Assembly: GCA_026545225.1 (NCBI GenBank)
Contig: CM048850.1
Span: forward strand, 2,418,001-2,482,000
Origin: Cornus controversa
Lineage: Eukaryota; Streptophyta; Magnoliopsida; Cornales; Cornaceae
Direction: 5' to 3'
DNA length: 64,000 bases
Under the pieces are notes generated by a model. The model searched no databases and was not told where the DNA came from. It worked only from the letters and a program-made list of their open reading frames with translations. The number at the start of each line of letters is the position of its first letter. Within the stretch, counting starts at the first letter, position 1. Below are positions 21,355-34,111 of the stretch, one piece after another. Position numbers and translations under genes: made by a program.

Positions 21355-24054
21355 TGTCATGCCTCGATTTCTCACACCCGGTTGGGAGCGAGAAAAATGG
21401 GGGTGAACGGTGAAATCTAATCAAAACAATCGTTTTGGAAAATCTAACATCCAACCCAATTCTCTTAACCGCGGAAGCAACTCAAAATTCATATAATTAA
21501 GTGAATATGCATAACTAATCATGGTCCTCATTGTCAAAATCATTTAGAACAATTTCAAAATAAAAGTGATTTTTGGCCCTCGTGAATAATAATTTTTCGT
21601 AAAAAGTTTCAAAATTTTTTTCAGACCATTGTCTCATCCTACTATAGTCCCAAGGTGCTTAAAAACATAATTTAGACCTTTTGAAGAGGTCCAAAACCCT
21701 AATTTCTCATCATCGGGCAGTAGCTAAAAAACTACAGTAACTCCAAAATGAACAGTGCACTGCTAGACTGCAATCTGCGCATCAGTCCTAAAAAAATTCG
21801 TAGAAAATTCATTTCAACTCGAAATGAAGCAAACGAAAGTTCTATAGAAACTATACTAAATATAGAAGAAGCTTGAGCCAACCTTAATGGCTAGATGTTA
21901 GCCACATGAAACAATTTTGACAATCAATTTGGTGCCCAACAGAAATTGTAAAATCTGGTGGCAGAATTTTGTCCGATTTTTCTAAAATTCTGTGGCTGTC
22001 CAAACTTCACGAAATTAAATATGGGAACACTAGACATCTATTGGAAGATGTGGTAAAAATTTCAGAACATTTGAACTTGTGTAGACCCCTCAAACAAATT
22101 CGGGCATAATGTATTCATTTGACCGGCAATTCTTTCATTTCCAAAACAAAATCTTACACCCAACATTCCAAGGATCTACAAATGGTACATCTCCATACAC
22201 ACACTCTAATTCACACATTCATATAACCATAATCTCACAAATCCTCATACATTTCTATTGAAATCATACAAATCATTTCATATGTCATTCACACCTTAAA
22301 TTCAAAATGGACACTTTTGGGCATGTGTCCCCCCCTAATGGCCATACAATTATATTTAAAGTCTTCCATACATGTCCAACATGGCTTATACAATGGAAAT
22401 TCAAATATAAATATGTTATCCAACTTTAAGAAAAATATTTCCCAAAAGAGTCCACATGCCACAAAACGGCATGGACATCTACATACATATCAAAACAAGG
22501 TCCATTGAGCTAATCATGGCTCATCCTCCATTGGTGCCTTATCTGAAAAAAAATTGTGTATAGGGGGTAAGCACCACTGCGACTCAGTAGGAATGATCCA
22601 CCCAACTCTACTCTAACTCAGGCGGCCATGCATGGATGCATATGAAATCATTACAATCTATATGACAAATATCCATGCTTTTTACCCATAAACAATCACG
22701 TTTTATAAATCATGCGTGATGCTTCACATTCCAATGTATACATACATATAACAAATTGATCAAGTCACAATTCAATGTAAAACTCACACCACATAAGTCC
22801 AAAAATCAATTCAATGGGGACTAGCTTATCAAACCACCTCATAGTAAAGGTCTCTTCGGCACCCGAACTCTGCTTACGCTTCTTGGTTCACTATTCCGAC
22901 GGATGCGCCATCCGCTTGGTCAAGTCTTAGGTCTTTCACCCTAGGGGTCATCCCCTTATTTTAATTTTCACTGTTGTCACGCCCCAAAAATCTCGCTTTT
23001 CATATAGTGCACATAATCACATCAATGCACTCAATCAACACAATGCAATGCATTTTATCAAATAAATGTATTTTTCTTCACTTCAAGATTGTCACAATGT
23101 CATCACACTCACATCATGGAAATCATCATGCTTATGAATTTTTCAAGAAAGTCATATCTTTCATGCATAAATCTATAAACACCCACATTTTCATGTTTTC
23201 ACCAAATGAACACATTTTCAACAATTAGCATATATAGTCTCAATATCACATATACAACACATATGAGCCCTAACTAGCATGTTATACCTATACATATGCA
23301 TAAATTACATTTATATAAATATACATACATATACATAAAACCCTAATCTCAAAAAATCTCAACTTATCTTTCATGTCACAAATATGTGATCTATATAATC
23401 AAAGTAAAGATGAGTCTAGCACCCCTACCTCAAATCCTATGCTTTGAATCCAACTTTGAGAAATCTCAGCTTTTTTAACTTCACAAAATGTGGACTTTGT
23501 TCGGTTCAAACCGAAGCCCTCAACGCCCTCTACACACTTTCCTTCTTCGGGATCTTACAAATCACACCTCAAGTGACTTAAAATCTAGAGAGAAGGGAGA
23601 GAGATGAAGTGGTGACTTTTAGAGAGAGAGTGAAATCTGTAAATATGAAATATCCCAGACCTTGGGATATTTATTTCACTCCTAGGGGCGCGAAAAGACC
23701 ATTTTACCCCCGGGCCACTTAACGTACCCTCCCGACCTCCGAATTAATTCTCAAAAATTCCGTTGGACTCGAAATCACTTCCTTAACACTCTAAACATTT
23801 CATTTAAGCCATTCTCCAATAAATATTTTTGAGAATTTTCTAAATTTTTAGGCCCACTTAAGTCGCATCCCGGGCCCCGGTTTGACCAAAAAGTTAAATT
23901 TTTTTAAAAGTTCCCAAAACTTTCTAAAACTATATTCCAACCTTCTAAACATGTTCCCCGCATTCAAAATATGTTAAATATCATTTAAAATGCATTTAAA
24001 GTAATAAATGATGAAAAATTCAAAAACTAGCCAAAATTGGGCACGGTCTCTACA
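21355..24054 (-). mobile_element. 3' LTR of chromovirus G2 (2.7 kb)
   Basis: Starts TGTCATGCCTCGATTTC and ends CGGTCTCTACA, and is followed by the reversed purine tract ACCTCCCACC and the end of a chromovirus pol on the - strand. The right 1.5-1.8 kb matches the G1 LTR closely (for example CTCAGTAGGAATGATCCACC and GGCGGCCATGCATGGATGCA). The left part differs from G1. TGTCACGCCCC at 22977 is inside the LTR, not its start. The left flank TATAA is the expected target duplication. Confidence 0.72.
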
Positions 24055-24100
24055 ACCTCCCACCGTTATAGGAATTTTGTCCTCGAAATTAGAATATACC

Positions 24101-24523
24101 TCAAGTGGTGAACAACTCGGGATACTTTGAGCGGACTTCTTGTTCTCGCTCCCATGTAGCCTCTTCTACCCCATGATGCCTCCAAAGCACTTTAACCAAT
24201 GGAATGGTTTTGCCCCGAAGCACTTGCTCTCTAGTGTCCAAAATCTGGACCGGTCTCTCCTCGTATGACACGTCCTCCTCCACCTCAAGGTCTGCCCAAT
24301 CAAGTACATGTGAAAGGTTTGGCTCATACTTCCTTAACATAGATACATGGAAAGTGTTGTGCACACTTGACAACTGCGGTGGTAATGCCAAGCGATAAGC
24401 AACCTCTCCTATCCGGTCCAAAATCTCAAATGGTCCAATGAATCGTGGCACTAGCTTGCCACTATGATCGAACCTCATCAAACCTCTCCGTGGTGAGACC
24501 TTCAAAAAGACATGATCCCCTAC
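24101..24523 (-). pseudogene. G2 pol C-terminus: integrase tail and chromodomain
   Basis: Reads from KVSPRRGLMRF and RFIGPFEILDR (integrase C-terminal region) through SSVHNTFHVSMLRKYEP to VLWRHHGVEEATWEREQEVR and YPELF, the usual end of a plant chromovirus pol with its chromodomain, most like the Tekay/Del group. The frame is open and closely matches G1 49668-50090. It is cut at 24523 by insertion of element A. The remainder of G2 pol should lie right of the nest. Confidence 0.85.
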
Positions 24524-25975
24524 TGATAAGTAATGAATATTGCATATTCAATATCCCTAAATTATATGAATTAGTGTCTTAGTAATATTTCTTTCATGTT
24601 TTTATTAATAATTTTAATCTTTTTATAATTTCAGGTGATAAAAGGTAATTCTGATTAATAATGGTGAAATCGGGCTACAAATGGTACTCATTTAGTTATC
24701 ACTGAAGCTTGACCCATGAGAGATATGTTTATCTTGAAGATCCAAACTAAATGGACTGAAGAAATGGGTTGGAAATAAATTTAAATGAAGAAAAGGAGTA
24801 CGGGCCCATTCGCATTGAAGATTGGGCCAATTCAGGCTTAAAAAGTCCTGGACCCGTGTTAGTATTCAGACCATAACTCCGTACACAATTGTTAAAACGA
24901 CCTAAACTCCTCATGGGTTGAAGGAAATTCAATTCTGTACAATTTCATATTTCACGAAAATTTCCTAAAATGGATGTTTAAGGCAACTTTCTGCCCTATT
25001 TGTGCAGCTGCCACTTTTTGGGCGCAAATGCCACTTTGAGAGGCGCACGTGCCATTTTTTTATGCGCACTTGCCACTTTGGGGAGGCCGGGTGTCCCGTG
25101 GATTTTGTTTCGCAAAGTAAAAACGACGAAAAGGGAAAAACTAGGGTATTTTGGAGGGGAGAAACACAGAGAGAAATACAGAGGTGATTTCATCATCGTT
25201 CACGCTTGGACATCCAATCATGAGTGGCTAAACACCATACCGGGGAAGTGACGTAACCCTAACCTATCTTTCAATGTTTTAAATTGTATATTAATTGGGG
25301 GATTATTTATTTTACGCATTGATTGTATAACTGAGACAGAAACAACAGCTGTGCTGTTAGTTTTAAATTGAATGTATTGATTTATTGCACATTTATTCTT
25401 GTTCTTGTAGAATGAATTCAAATTTGCAATGATTAGGGTTTGGTTCTTTTCAATGTTTGTGATTTTGTTAAGACAGGTTATACAATAGTTTTCACATATC
25501 GTTCAATTTAGATTTTTGATAATTCGCACTAAGCAAAGATGGGTTATCACATCATTAGTTAGTCAAATGTATAGGCCATGCTAAGCGAAGACGAGTTATG
25601 CTTAATTGAATGTTGAACGAATTCTCTTGATAGAATTGATTTGGCTTGTAGCCATTCTTTTCTGAATGCATAGAGTAAACATCCCAAATTAGTACAACTG
25701 TCATTGTTAGATGGTTAGTGGTGAAGTCAGTTCCCAGGACCTTCTGTTCCTGATTAAATTTCATAACACGAATTTATAAAAAGCTTTAATTTTTTCAATT
25801 AATTTCAAGATCAAACATCAACAATTGTTTTCCAATTATTTTAGAATTAATTCAAAGACTGAGTAACATAACAATTCAACCTTGCAAGTCCTTGAGGTTC
25901 AGCACCCTCTATATAGCCTTGTCCTACGAGGACTCGTTCTATTGCGAGTGGTTAAGTAGAATTGAAATCACATCA
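24524..25975 (+). repeat. 5' LTR of element A
   Basis: 1452 bp, TGAT…ATCA. It matches 36124-37501 over its first ~1380 bp. It contains four ~21-bp units of the form GCGCAnnTGCCACTTT at about 25003-25080. Overlapping ORFs on both strands at 24996-25251 come from this repeat and are not genes. Confidence 0.88.
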
Positions 25976-25980
25976 ATTTT

Positions 25981-25998
25981 TGGCGCCGTTGCCGGGGA
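25981..25998 (+). promoter_or_regulatory. Primer-binding site of A
   Basis: TGGCGCCGTTGCCGGGGA, five bases after the LTR end. This is the classic Athila/Tat primer site, complementary to a tRNA 3' end (usually given as tRNA-Asp). Confidence 0.85.
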
Positions 25999-26314
25999 CT
26001 TGCTTGAATCGTTTTGGTGCCTAGTCTTAAAGATTAGTTTGAATTTAATTGTTAAGTTAGGATTTTTCTTTATTCTTTTCTGATTTATTTCATTTTTTTT
26101 TATTTTTCGAGTATAGGTGCTTTTGATTACGAACCGTGAATGGAGGAGTAGAATTCATCGTAACTCTCTGTGAGCTTTTCATATTCAAATTACTTGTGCT
26201 TGCCTATTCTAGTTAGTGTTTTGCTTTCATTTATTATTATTTTATTTTAGTTTCTTTTCTTATTTATTTATTTGTTTGTTTATTTATTATTTTTAATTAA
26301 TTCTTAGTCTTTAC

Positions 26315-27740
26315 TTGTGGTATATGTTGGGTTGTCGGTCTCTAGACACACCAATAGTCCCATATAACCCTGAACTTGAAAGAACCTTACATCAACATAG
26401 GGGAGAAATTAGGGCCCAAGACTTAGAGGAAGAACATTCATCTGAGACTGAGATTGAGACTGAAAATATGGCTGAGCACAATCCTCGAGCCCTTAAGGAG
26501 CACTTTGCTCCTGGGCATATACATCCCCTTCCTGCATGCAATTGCCTAACGTCACAGCAGTAAATTATGAGATTAAGTCTAGCGTTATACAAATGCTCCC
26601 ATCTTTCTATGGACTTAATAATGAGGATCCGTAGAAGCATCTTGATGACTTCTTAGAAGTTTGTTCAACTGTAAAATCCAGAATTTTTCTGATGATGCTT
26701 TATGGATGCGTCTTTTCCCATTCTCTCTAAAAGATAAAGCTAAAAACTAGTGAAATTCATTAATACCGAATACGAGGGCACAACTGTAACAAGAGTTCCT
26801 CAAGAAATACTTTCCAATAGGGAAAAAAAATCAAATGAGGTGATCCATTACCAGTTTTTCTCAATTAGAAGGGGAGCAATTTCATGATACATGGGAGAGA
26901 TATGGTGATTTGCTTAGAAAGTGCCCTCAGCATGATATTCCTAAGTGGCAACTTGTACAATTCTTTTATGATGGGTTGATTGAGTCGTATAGGCAAATGG
27001 TAGATGCAACTTGTGGGGGTACATTCATGCTTAAGAATGAGGATGAGGCATGGACATTGTTTGCGAATCTGAGTGAAAATTCCACACAACATGATTCTGC
27101 CAGTCGAGTTAGAACAAATAGTTCTCGTAAAACTGGAGGAGCGTTCGAAATAGGCACATCACTCGATGTCTTCGCCAAAGTGGATGAATTATCGAGAAAA
27201 GTCGATCAACTCATGGGAGCTAGTCAATTTCCGACCCCTTCTCCTATCTTACAGGAAGGATGTGGTATCTGCACTAATCCGTCGCACTATTCCATAGATT
27301 GTCCCATGTCGGGGCAATTTTCTGACTCCAATCTAGAACAAGTTAATGCTGCTTTCTCTAGACTTGAAAACAATCCATATTCTAATACATATAATCCAGG
27401 TTTGAGAAATCATCCAAATCTCTCATGGCATAGTCCATCTCTAAACAATCTTGTCCCTCAGTCCCAAGGACCAGTTCCTATGTCAGGTTTTCAGTCGGGT
27501 CGTCAATCTGCTTATCCTTCGTCTAATATGCCCCAAAATCAATATTATCATCAAATGGGGCAACTAGCTAACACTTTGAATCGTAGAGAGGAAGGATAGT
27601 TACCAAATCAGCCAGTAACTAATCCTAGAGGGCAATATGCAATTGATGATGCCGCTGCCAGTGGCCATCATCATGAGCATGTTCAGGTTATTACCACCTT
27701 AAGGAGTGGGAGAGTGTTAGATAATAAGGTGCAAGAGAAG
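26315..27740 (+). pseudogene. A gag (broken)
   Basis: Begins near RSLDTPIVPYNPELE (26330), breaks at 26563, continues in other frames through a MLPSFYGL-like stretch, and then is open from 26910 to 27599 (VPKWQLVQFFYDGL-like, KNEDEAWTLFANLSEN). A CCHC zinc knuckle CGICTNPSHYSIDC lies at about 27261-27302. At least two frameshifts and several stops are present. B1 has the equivalent gag on the other strand. Confidence 0.8.
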
Positions 27741-27758
27741 AAATAGGTTGAGAGTGAA

Positions 27759-28560
27759 ATGGGAAAAAGTCCTAATCTAGAGTCTAAAATTAATAAGGCA
27801 ACACTTTCTCCACCTACTCAAACTCTTGAGACAACATTTGAGCCCAAAGCTCCATTCCCTACACGTCTCAAGGAGTTGGTACCTTTTGGGAAACAAGGGG
27901 AGAAACTGCAAGATATGATAGAAGTTTTTAAGCAGGTAAAAATAAATCTTCCTCTCCTTGATGCTATAAAACAAATCCCAACATATGCAAAGTTCTTGAA
28001 AGATTTATGCACTCAAAAGCGTAATTCAAGGGGAAGTGTCCTAAGAAATTTTTTTCTTACCGAGCAAGTGAGCTCGATTATTCAGCATAACACCCCCTAA
28101 GTTTAAAGATCCAGGTGCACCCACTATATCTTGTGTTATAGGGGATGTTGGTGTTGATAGGGCACTACTTGATTTAGGGGCGAGTGTGAATCTGATCCCT
28201 TACTTAGTGTACTTGCAATTGGGATTGGGTGAGCTTAATCCCACGTCAATCATTTTACAATTAGCAGACAGATCAATAAAACAACCACATGGGATTATTG
28301 AGGATGTGTTAATAAAAGTGGACAAATTTTATTTCCCAGTCGATTTCATTATCCTAGACACAGAACCTGTACCTGATCCTATGAAGTCCATTCCTGTGAT
28401 TCTAGGTCGTCCTTTCTAAGCCACGGCTAATGCTTGCATTAATTGTCATACGGGGGTTATAGATATTTCTTTTGGGAATATGAAGGTGAGGTTAAATGTC
28501 TTTAATGCATCTCAACATCAGGCAGATGAAAATGAGTGTTATGCTATAGACCTTATAGAA
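27759..28560 (+). pseudogene. A gag-protease region
   Basis: The end of gag (PLLDAIKQIPTYAKFLKDLC) is followed, after a frameshift near 28080-28110, by the aspartic protease. Its active site reads LLDLGASVNLIPY with the Asp codon at 28171-28173. A flap-like region and PVILGRPF follow; an in-frame stop comes right after GRPF at 28419. The active-site Asp is kept here, unlike in B1. Confidence 0.8.
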
Positions 28561-29935
28561 GAGGCTGTGGAAAATTCACTTTCATTGATTTTGACCACAG
28601 ACCCTTTAGAGGCATGTTTAGCCCATTTTGACTGTGAGAATTTTGATGTAGATCAGAATATCTGTGAGGTAAATTCTCTGTTAGGAAGTGTAACCAGTGC
28701 TAATTTTTTGCCTTGGAGATCAGCTAAGGAACCATTGCCTAGATTGTCTAGTACTCCGCCGATTCCATCCTTAGTGTCTCCTCCTGAGCTAGAGCTAAAA
28801 CCTTTACCAAACAATCTTAAGTATGTTTTCTTAGGATTAAATAAAACTCTTTCGGTCATCATTTCCTCTAGCCTGTCTAGTGACCAGGAGAGTGAGCTTT
28901 TGGGTGTCCTTAGGGAGCATAGAGAAGCCATAAGATGGTGTGTGGCAGACCTTAAGGGAATAGATCCTTCAGTGTGTATGCATCGAATTCAACTAAAGGA
29001 AGATGCTAAACCTTCGAGAGAGGCCCAACGTCGTTTAAATCCTAACATAAAAGAGGTAGTGATGAAGGAAGTGGTGAAGTTGTTAGATGCGGGTATCATT
29101 TACCTAATCTCTGATAGCAAGTGGGTGAGTCCCACTCAAGTTATGCCCAAAAAGTCTGGAATCACTGTGGTTCCAAATTCTAAGGGAGAGCTTGTGCCAC
29201 AACAAACCACTACCGGGTGGAGGGTATGTATCGACTATAGGAAGTTGAATTCAAACACTCGAAAAGATCATTTTCCCTTGCCATTCATTGATCAAATCTT
29301 AGAGAGGCTTGCAGGTCAGAGTTTCTATTGTTTTCTAGATGGTTATTCTGGGTATAACCAAGTGGCAGTCGATCCTAATGACCAAGAGAAAATGATTTCA
29401 CTTGTCCGTTTGGTACATTTGCATATAGACGGATGCCTTTTGGGTTGTGTAATGTACCCGCTACTTTTCAAAGGTGTATGATGTCTATCTTCTCAGACAT
29501 GGTAGAGAAGTTTCTCGAAGTTTTTATAGATGACTTTTCAATTTTTGGGATTCATTTGATAGTTGCCTAAAACATTTAACCCTTATGCTTAAACGTTGCA
29601 AAGACACCAACTTGGTGTTAAGTTGGGAAAAGAGCCATTTTATGGTTCAATAGGGTATAGTGTTAGGTCACATAGTGTCAGGGAGGGGCATATAAGTTGA
29701 TCGGGCTAAGGTTGAGCTTATCTCTAAACTACCTCCACCAAATTCGGTGACGGGTATTCGTTTCTTTTTAGGGCATGCAGGCTTCTATCGTAGGTTTATT
29801 AAGGACTTTAGTAAGATTGCACAACCATTGTGTAATCTACTCGCTAAAGACGTTCCTTTTCATTTTGATAATGCATGTTTAGAAGCCTTCGAAAAGCTTA
29901 GGTTACTTCTATCCTCTGCCCCTATCATGTAACCC
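28561..29935 (+). pseudogene. A reverse transcriptase (broken)
   Basis: Open to 29481 with WRVCIDYRKLNSNTRKDHFP and FLDGYSGYNQV. A frameshift near 29400 moves the frame; the catalytic motif reads FIDDFS at about 29523-29540 in the next frame. FFLGHAGFYRRFIKDFSKIA follows at 29765-29824. Stops near 29651 and 29693 break the connection. Confidence 0.85.
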
Positions 29936-30340
29936 CCCAATTGGTCATTACCGTTTGAAATCATGTGTGATGCCTCAGACTATACCATAGGTGCTGTTTT
30001 GGGGCAACGAAAAGAAAGGTTGCCAATTGTGATTTACTATGCTAGTAAAACACTCTCAGGTGCTCAATTGAATTACACCACTACTGAGAAAGAGTTACTA
30101 GCTGTGGTGTTTGCCTTAGATAAATTTCGGTCATATCTTCTAGGGTCCAAAGTTGTAGTGTTTTCTGACCATGCTGTTCTGAAATTGACCAAGAAGGAAA
30201 CCAAACCCCGACACATTAGATGGATTCTCTTGTTACAAGAGTTTGATTATGAAATTAGGGATAAAAAGGGTTCCGAGAATGTGGTTGCCGACCACCTTTC
30301 TCGTATTCTCGTTGAGTCCCCTTATATGTGATTCCTTCCC
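29936..30340 (+). pseudogene. A RNase H domain
   Basis: An open frame carries [36 protein letters not shown] and VVADHLSRI, the usual Ty3/gypsy RNase H with its acidic residues. It is the best preserved part of A pol. Confidence 0.85.
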
Positions 30341-31670
30341 GGATGAACAACTCTTTGCAGTCACTCATGAGAAGGAACCTTGGTTTGCTGACATTTTGAA
30401 TTACCTAGTAATAGGTAAAACTCCTCCTCATTGGTTCAAACATGAGAAAGACCGTTTCTATGCCCAGGTCAAGTCCTATTATTGGGAGGACCCTAACTTG
30501 TTCAAATATTGTTCGGATCAAGTGATCCAGTGTTGCATACCTGAGTGTGAGGTCCATAGTGTGCTTACTTTCTGTCATACCTTAGCTTGTGGCGGGCACT
30601 TCAGTGCTCAAAAAACTACATTTAAGGTTCTACAATGTGGTTTTTACTAGCCTTCATTATTTAAGGATTCTTACCAATTTTGTAGGGCATGCATGAGATG
30701 TCAATAGTTGGGGGCCATGACCAGGAGAGATATGATGCCACTTAACCCTATAATAGTTGTGGAGATATTTGATGTTTGAGGCATCGATTTTATGGGACCA
30801 TTCCCAATCTCATTTGGGTTCGAATATATTCTAGTTGGGGTCGACTACGTCTCAAAATGGGTTGAGGCGGTGGCTACCAGAACGAATGATCACAAAGTGG
30901 TGATTAAATTCATTCATGAAAATATCTTCAGTTGTTTTGGAACGCCAAGGGCAATTATAAGTGATGGAGGTAAGCACTTCTGTAATAGGTTTTTCAAAAC
31001 TTTACTTTTTAAGTGCTCTGTCACTCATAAGGTTGCCACCCCCAAACTAGTGGGCAAGTTGAATTGTCAAATAGGGAGATTAAGAAAATTTTAGAGAAAA
31101 CGGTTCTGCCTGATAGGAAAGACTGGTCATTGAGGCTTAACGATGCTCTTTGGGCATATCGTACAGCTTACAAGACTCCCACTGGCATGTCGCTATACTG
31201 ACTTATTTATGGGAAGTCTTGTCACCTCCCAGTCGAATTAGAACATAGAGCAATGTAGACAATTAAAAAGTCTAATTTTGATATGCAATTAGCAGGATCT
31301 AATCGTAGACTCCAGTTGAATGAATTGGAAGAATTGCGTAATGATGCTTACGAGAGTGCGAAAATTTATAAAGCAAGAACTAAGGCATTTAATGACAAGC
31401 ACATTATGCGAAAGGCTTTTGAACCGGGGTAAAAAGTGTGGTTATATAATTCTAAACTCTAATTTTTTCCTGGTAAGCTTCGGTCGAGATAGGAAGGCCC
31501 TTATGTTGTCTTATCCGTGTCTCCACATGGAGCAGTTGATATTCAAAATATCAAGGAAGGTAAAGTCCTAAAGGTGAATGGCCAGAGATTAAAACTTTAC
31601 ATTAAGAATGAGATGCTTAGTGAAAACACGGAGGTCGTCGAGTTGGCGGATCCCGTTTATTTTGATGAGT
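30341..31670 (+). pseudogene. A integrase (broken)
   Basis: Starts at DEQLFAVTHEKEPWFADI. The HHCC zinc motif has GGHFSAQKT and CRACMRCQ with a stop between (30648). The core has IDFMGPFP (first Asp) and [10 protein letters not shown] (second Asp), then a frameshift near 31045 before the Glu region. The C-terminus continues in pieces to VVELADPVYF near 31635-31664. Stops at 30706 and 30777 also break it. Confidence 0.82.
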
Positions 31671-31954
31671 GAGTGTTGGTGTCCGTCTGGCCAGGACGTT
31701 AAACCTGGTCTTCTTAGTGTAATTCTACTTTATTTATTTATTTTATTTATTATTTTATTAATTTTGTTTTATTTATTTATTTATTATTATTTTTTTGTAT
31801 AGAGTGTTTGATTTTTATTTATTTATTATTTTATTTTATTTTGTTTAATTCTTTATTTATTTTATCTGTGCATGTTTTGTTGAGTTTTGAAGTTAGTTTT
31901 TTTTTATGTATGGACGTTTTTAATGTGTTTGCTGATGAGTTCAGGTAAACCTAC

Positions 31955-32765
31955 TGGTTAATAAGCGCAAAAGCGTTTCCAAAAGTGCATCTGCGCAATT
32001 ACAAGTTTTCAAGGTGATTCTACTGGACAAAAAGCGCAATAGCGCCTGCTAGAACGCATCTACGAAATTAAAGATAGTTATTGCCTGAACCTACTGTCCA
32101 CAAGATGCACTTGTGTAGGAGGATCACTAAAAGTTACGTATATGCGCAATTTGTAGCGGCCCATGCCAAAAGCCCGTAGCCATTTCGTTTCCTAGAGGTT
32201 GCGTATATGCGTTGTCTTCAACCTCCAACAGCCCCAAGCAAACCCTAATGCGCAATAGGGCATCCAGCTGCCAGTAGCTCTGCACCAGCAACAACGTAGC
32301 CACCTTCAGCCTCGCATACCTACACCTCATCGCAGCGCACCAGTAGTGTAGCACCAGCGCGCCAGTAGCACAATGCACCAGCGCACAGCGCACCAGCACG
32401 CCAGCAGTCACAGCGCCCCAGCGCAACTGCGCACCAGTGCGCACGCATCTGCGCATCTCGCCCCAGTGCGTGAGCACCGCAACACCCCTCTGCACGCGCC
32501 AGCATCCCTCTGTCCCGCACCTCGGTGCATCAGCATCCCCTAGCCGCGCACCAGCACCTATCAGCGTACCCTAGTGCACCAGCGCACCTGTGCCCTCTTC
32601 CGCGCTCACCTGCGCCTCAGCCTGCGCACCAGCGCCTCTCACCGCATCAACATCCTTCAGCATCAGCGCCTCCAGAGTGCGCAATTACTCTCTGTCCGAG
32701 CCACTACGCACCAGCATATGCGCATCCGCCGTGAGCACCAGTCAACTTTGCCTTCTTGGATATCC
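31955..32765. repeat. A spacer: GCGCA-word cluster and GC-rich CGCACCAGC low-complexity tract
   Basis: From 31960 to 32160 the words GCGCA, GCGTTT and TCTGCGCAAT recur. From about 32270 to 32730 CGCACCAG, CAGCGC and CACGC repeat many times, making the most GC-rich stretch of the window. Open frames on both strands here (32127-32520 - and 32525-32798 +) are low-complexity and not believable as genes. It lies between pol and the third ORF, the same place as the palindrome cluster of B1. Confidence 0.75.
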
Positions 32766-32994
32766 AAGTTGCAGCATCCTATAACAATTAAATTCTAATT
32801 TGTGAGTCCATTCATCATCTAATTCTGTAGTAAATTGATCATAAGTGAGCACAACACCTCGAGCAACTTAGAATATTGCAAGACGATTCTATTTTGTTCA
32901 ACAATAGATATTCACTATTGATTTTAATTTTGGCATTGGCTCACGGTGCTCCCAACTGCTTGAATAAATTACCCCATCACTTTACCTTCTACCA

Positions 32995-34111
32995 ATGGCA
33001 AGGAAGGGTGTCTTTTCTTCCAATCCACCACCTCCGAAGCGTGTCCGGAGCGCTAAGGATGTGGTGCAAGCGGTCTGGGCTTCGCGAAAAATTACTCCAG
33101 AGACTACATTCAAGATAGATGATTTCGTCGATCATGATGATACAAAATGGGGAGTGCAAGCATTTAGAGATAGACTTTTGGAGCCATTGTTTACTCCGGC
33201 ATCCAACGTGTATTACCCTCGCCTTGTCCGGCTATTTTATCAGAATATGACATCTTCAAAAGATGAACAAGGGGTGTTGTTTACCTCAATAGATGGGTAT
33301 GAAATTCGAGTTGAGATAGATGTTGTTGAAGCGGCATTGGGGGTTTGGGATGATAGGCCCAACAATTTGTGGAGTACTTTTAAGGAGTTCTCGGATATAG
33401 ATCTTCATGATATGATCCAAAACATGTGTAACGGGCAGTATGCTGATAATAAGAGGAATGCCATAACCCGTTCTTGACTTCCCAAACAGTTATGGTTTGT
33501 GAATTCTGTATTATCCCGAAACGTTCATTCGATGGGGCATTCAAATCAGAGGCAAGGAGCAATTCTAGAAGCTCTCTATGCTTTTCATGTGAATTAGTGG
33601 ATCTCCATCCCTGCCATCATTTGGGGGCAATTCTACACCGTTTATGAAGGGCTGGTTCAGAAAAGTAAAGAGTCGGCAAAGAATTGGACTCTTCCATTTC
33701 CCTATTTAATCACCAAAATATTGCAACATCATGATTTCCCGATTTCTGCCTCCGAGCCAGTAGAGAGAGGCATCGTTGCTTTTTCTCTTATAGATTGGAC
33801 AAGGAGCACCAGTCGGTTACATAGAGCAGTTGGAGCCCAGCTAAACATTATTGCAGAATCAGCAGCTGAGGATACTCCAATACGTGGTCATGTGGGTGTG
33901 CCTATAACAGAACAACAGCCATCACCTTTTGTTATAACCCAGGCACACTATAATTATCTTACTGGTGAGATAGAGGGATTGCGTGCAGACATGAATGCAC
34001 ATTTTCGTTAAGCACATGAGGATCAACTCCAAACTTAGAAGATGCTTGTTGAGTTCGCCAAGCAAGTTGAGCGTATAAACTCTGGGGGAGTGTCGACGTC
34101 TGCCCCGCAAT
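32995..34111 (+). pseudogene. Third ORF of A, downstream of pol (broken)
   Basis: Starts MARKGVFSSNPPPPKRVRSA and runs to 33475, then continues in the same frame past several stops to 34111. It has VYYPRLVRLFYQNM, VEAALGVWDD and, near the end, YNYLTGEIEGLRADMNAHF. B1 has a homologous ORF in the same place (40624-41846, -) with YPRFVKVFYQNL and YHYLEGQIAGLTAQF. The position is that of the env-like ORF of Athila elements, but I see no membrane segment. It recalls the domain called putative plant transposon protein. The function is unknown. Confidence 0.6.

Noticed and set aside
24996..25251. Overlapping open frames on both strands
   Set aside because: They lie in the A LTR, arise from the GCGCA repeat units and have no protein motif; the copies at 36597-36834 differ in length.
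32127..32798. Cys/Ala-rich and His/Pro-rich open frames on both strands
   Set aside because: Low-complexity GC-rich repeats remain open in several frames by composition alone.
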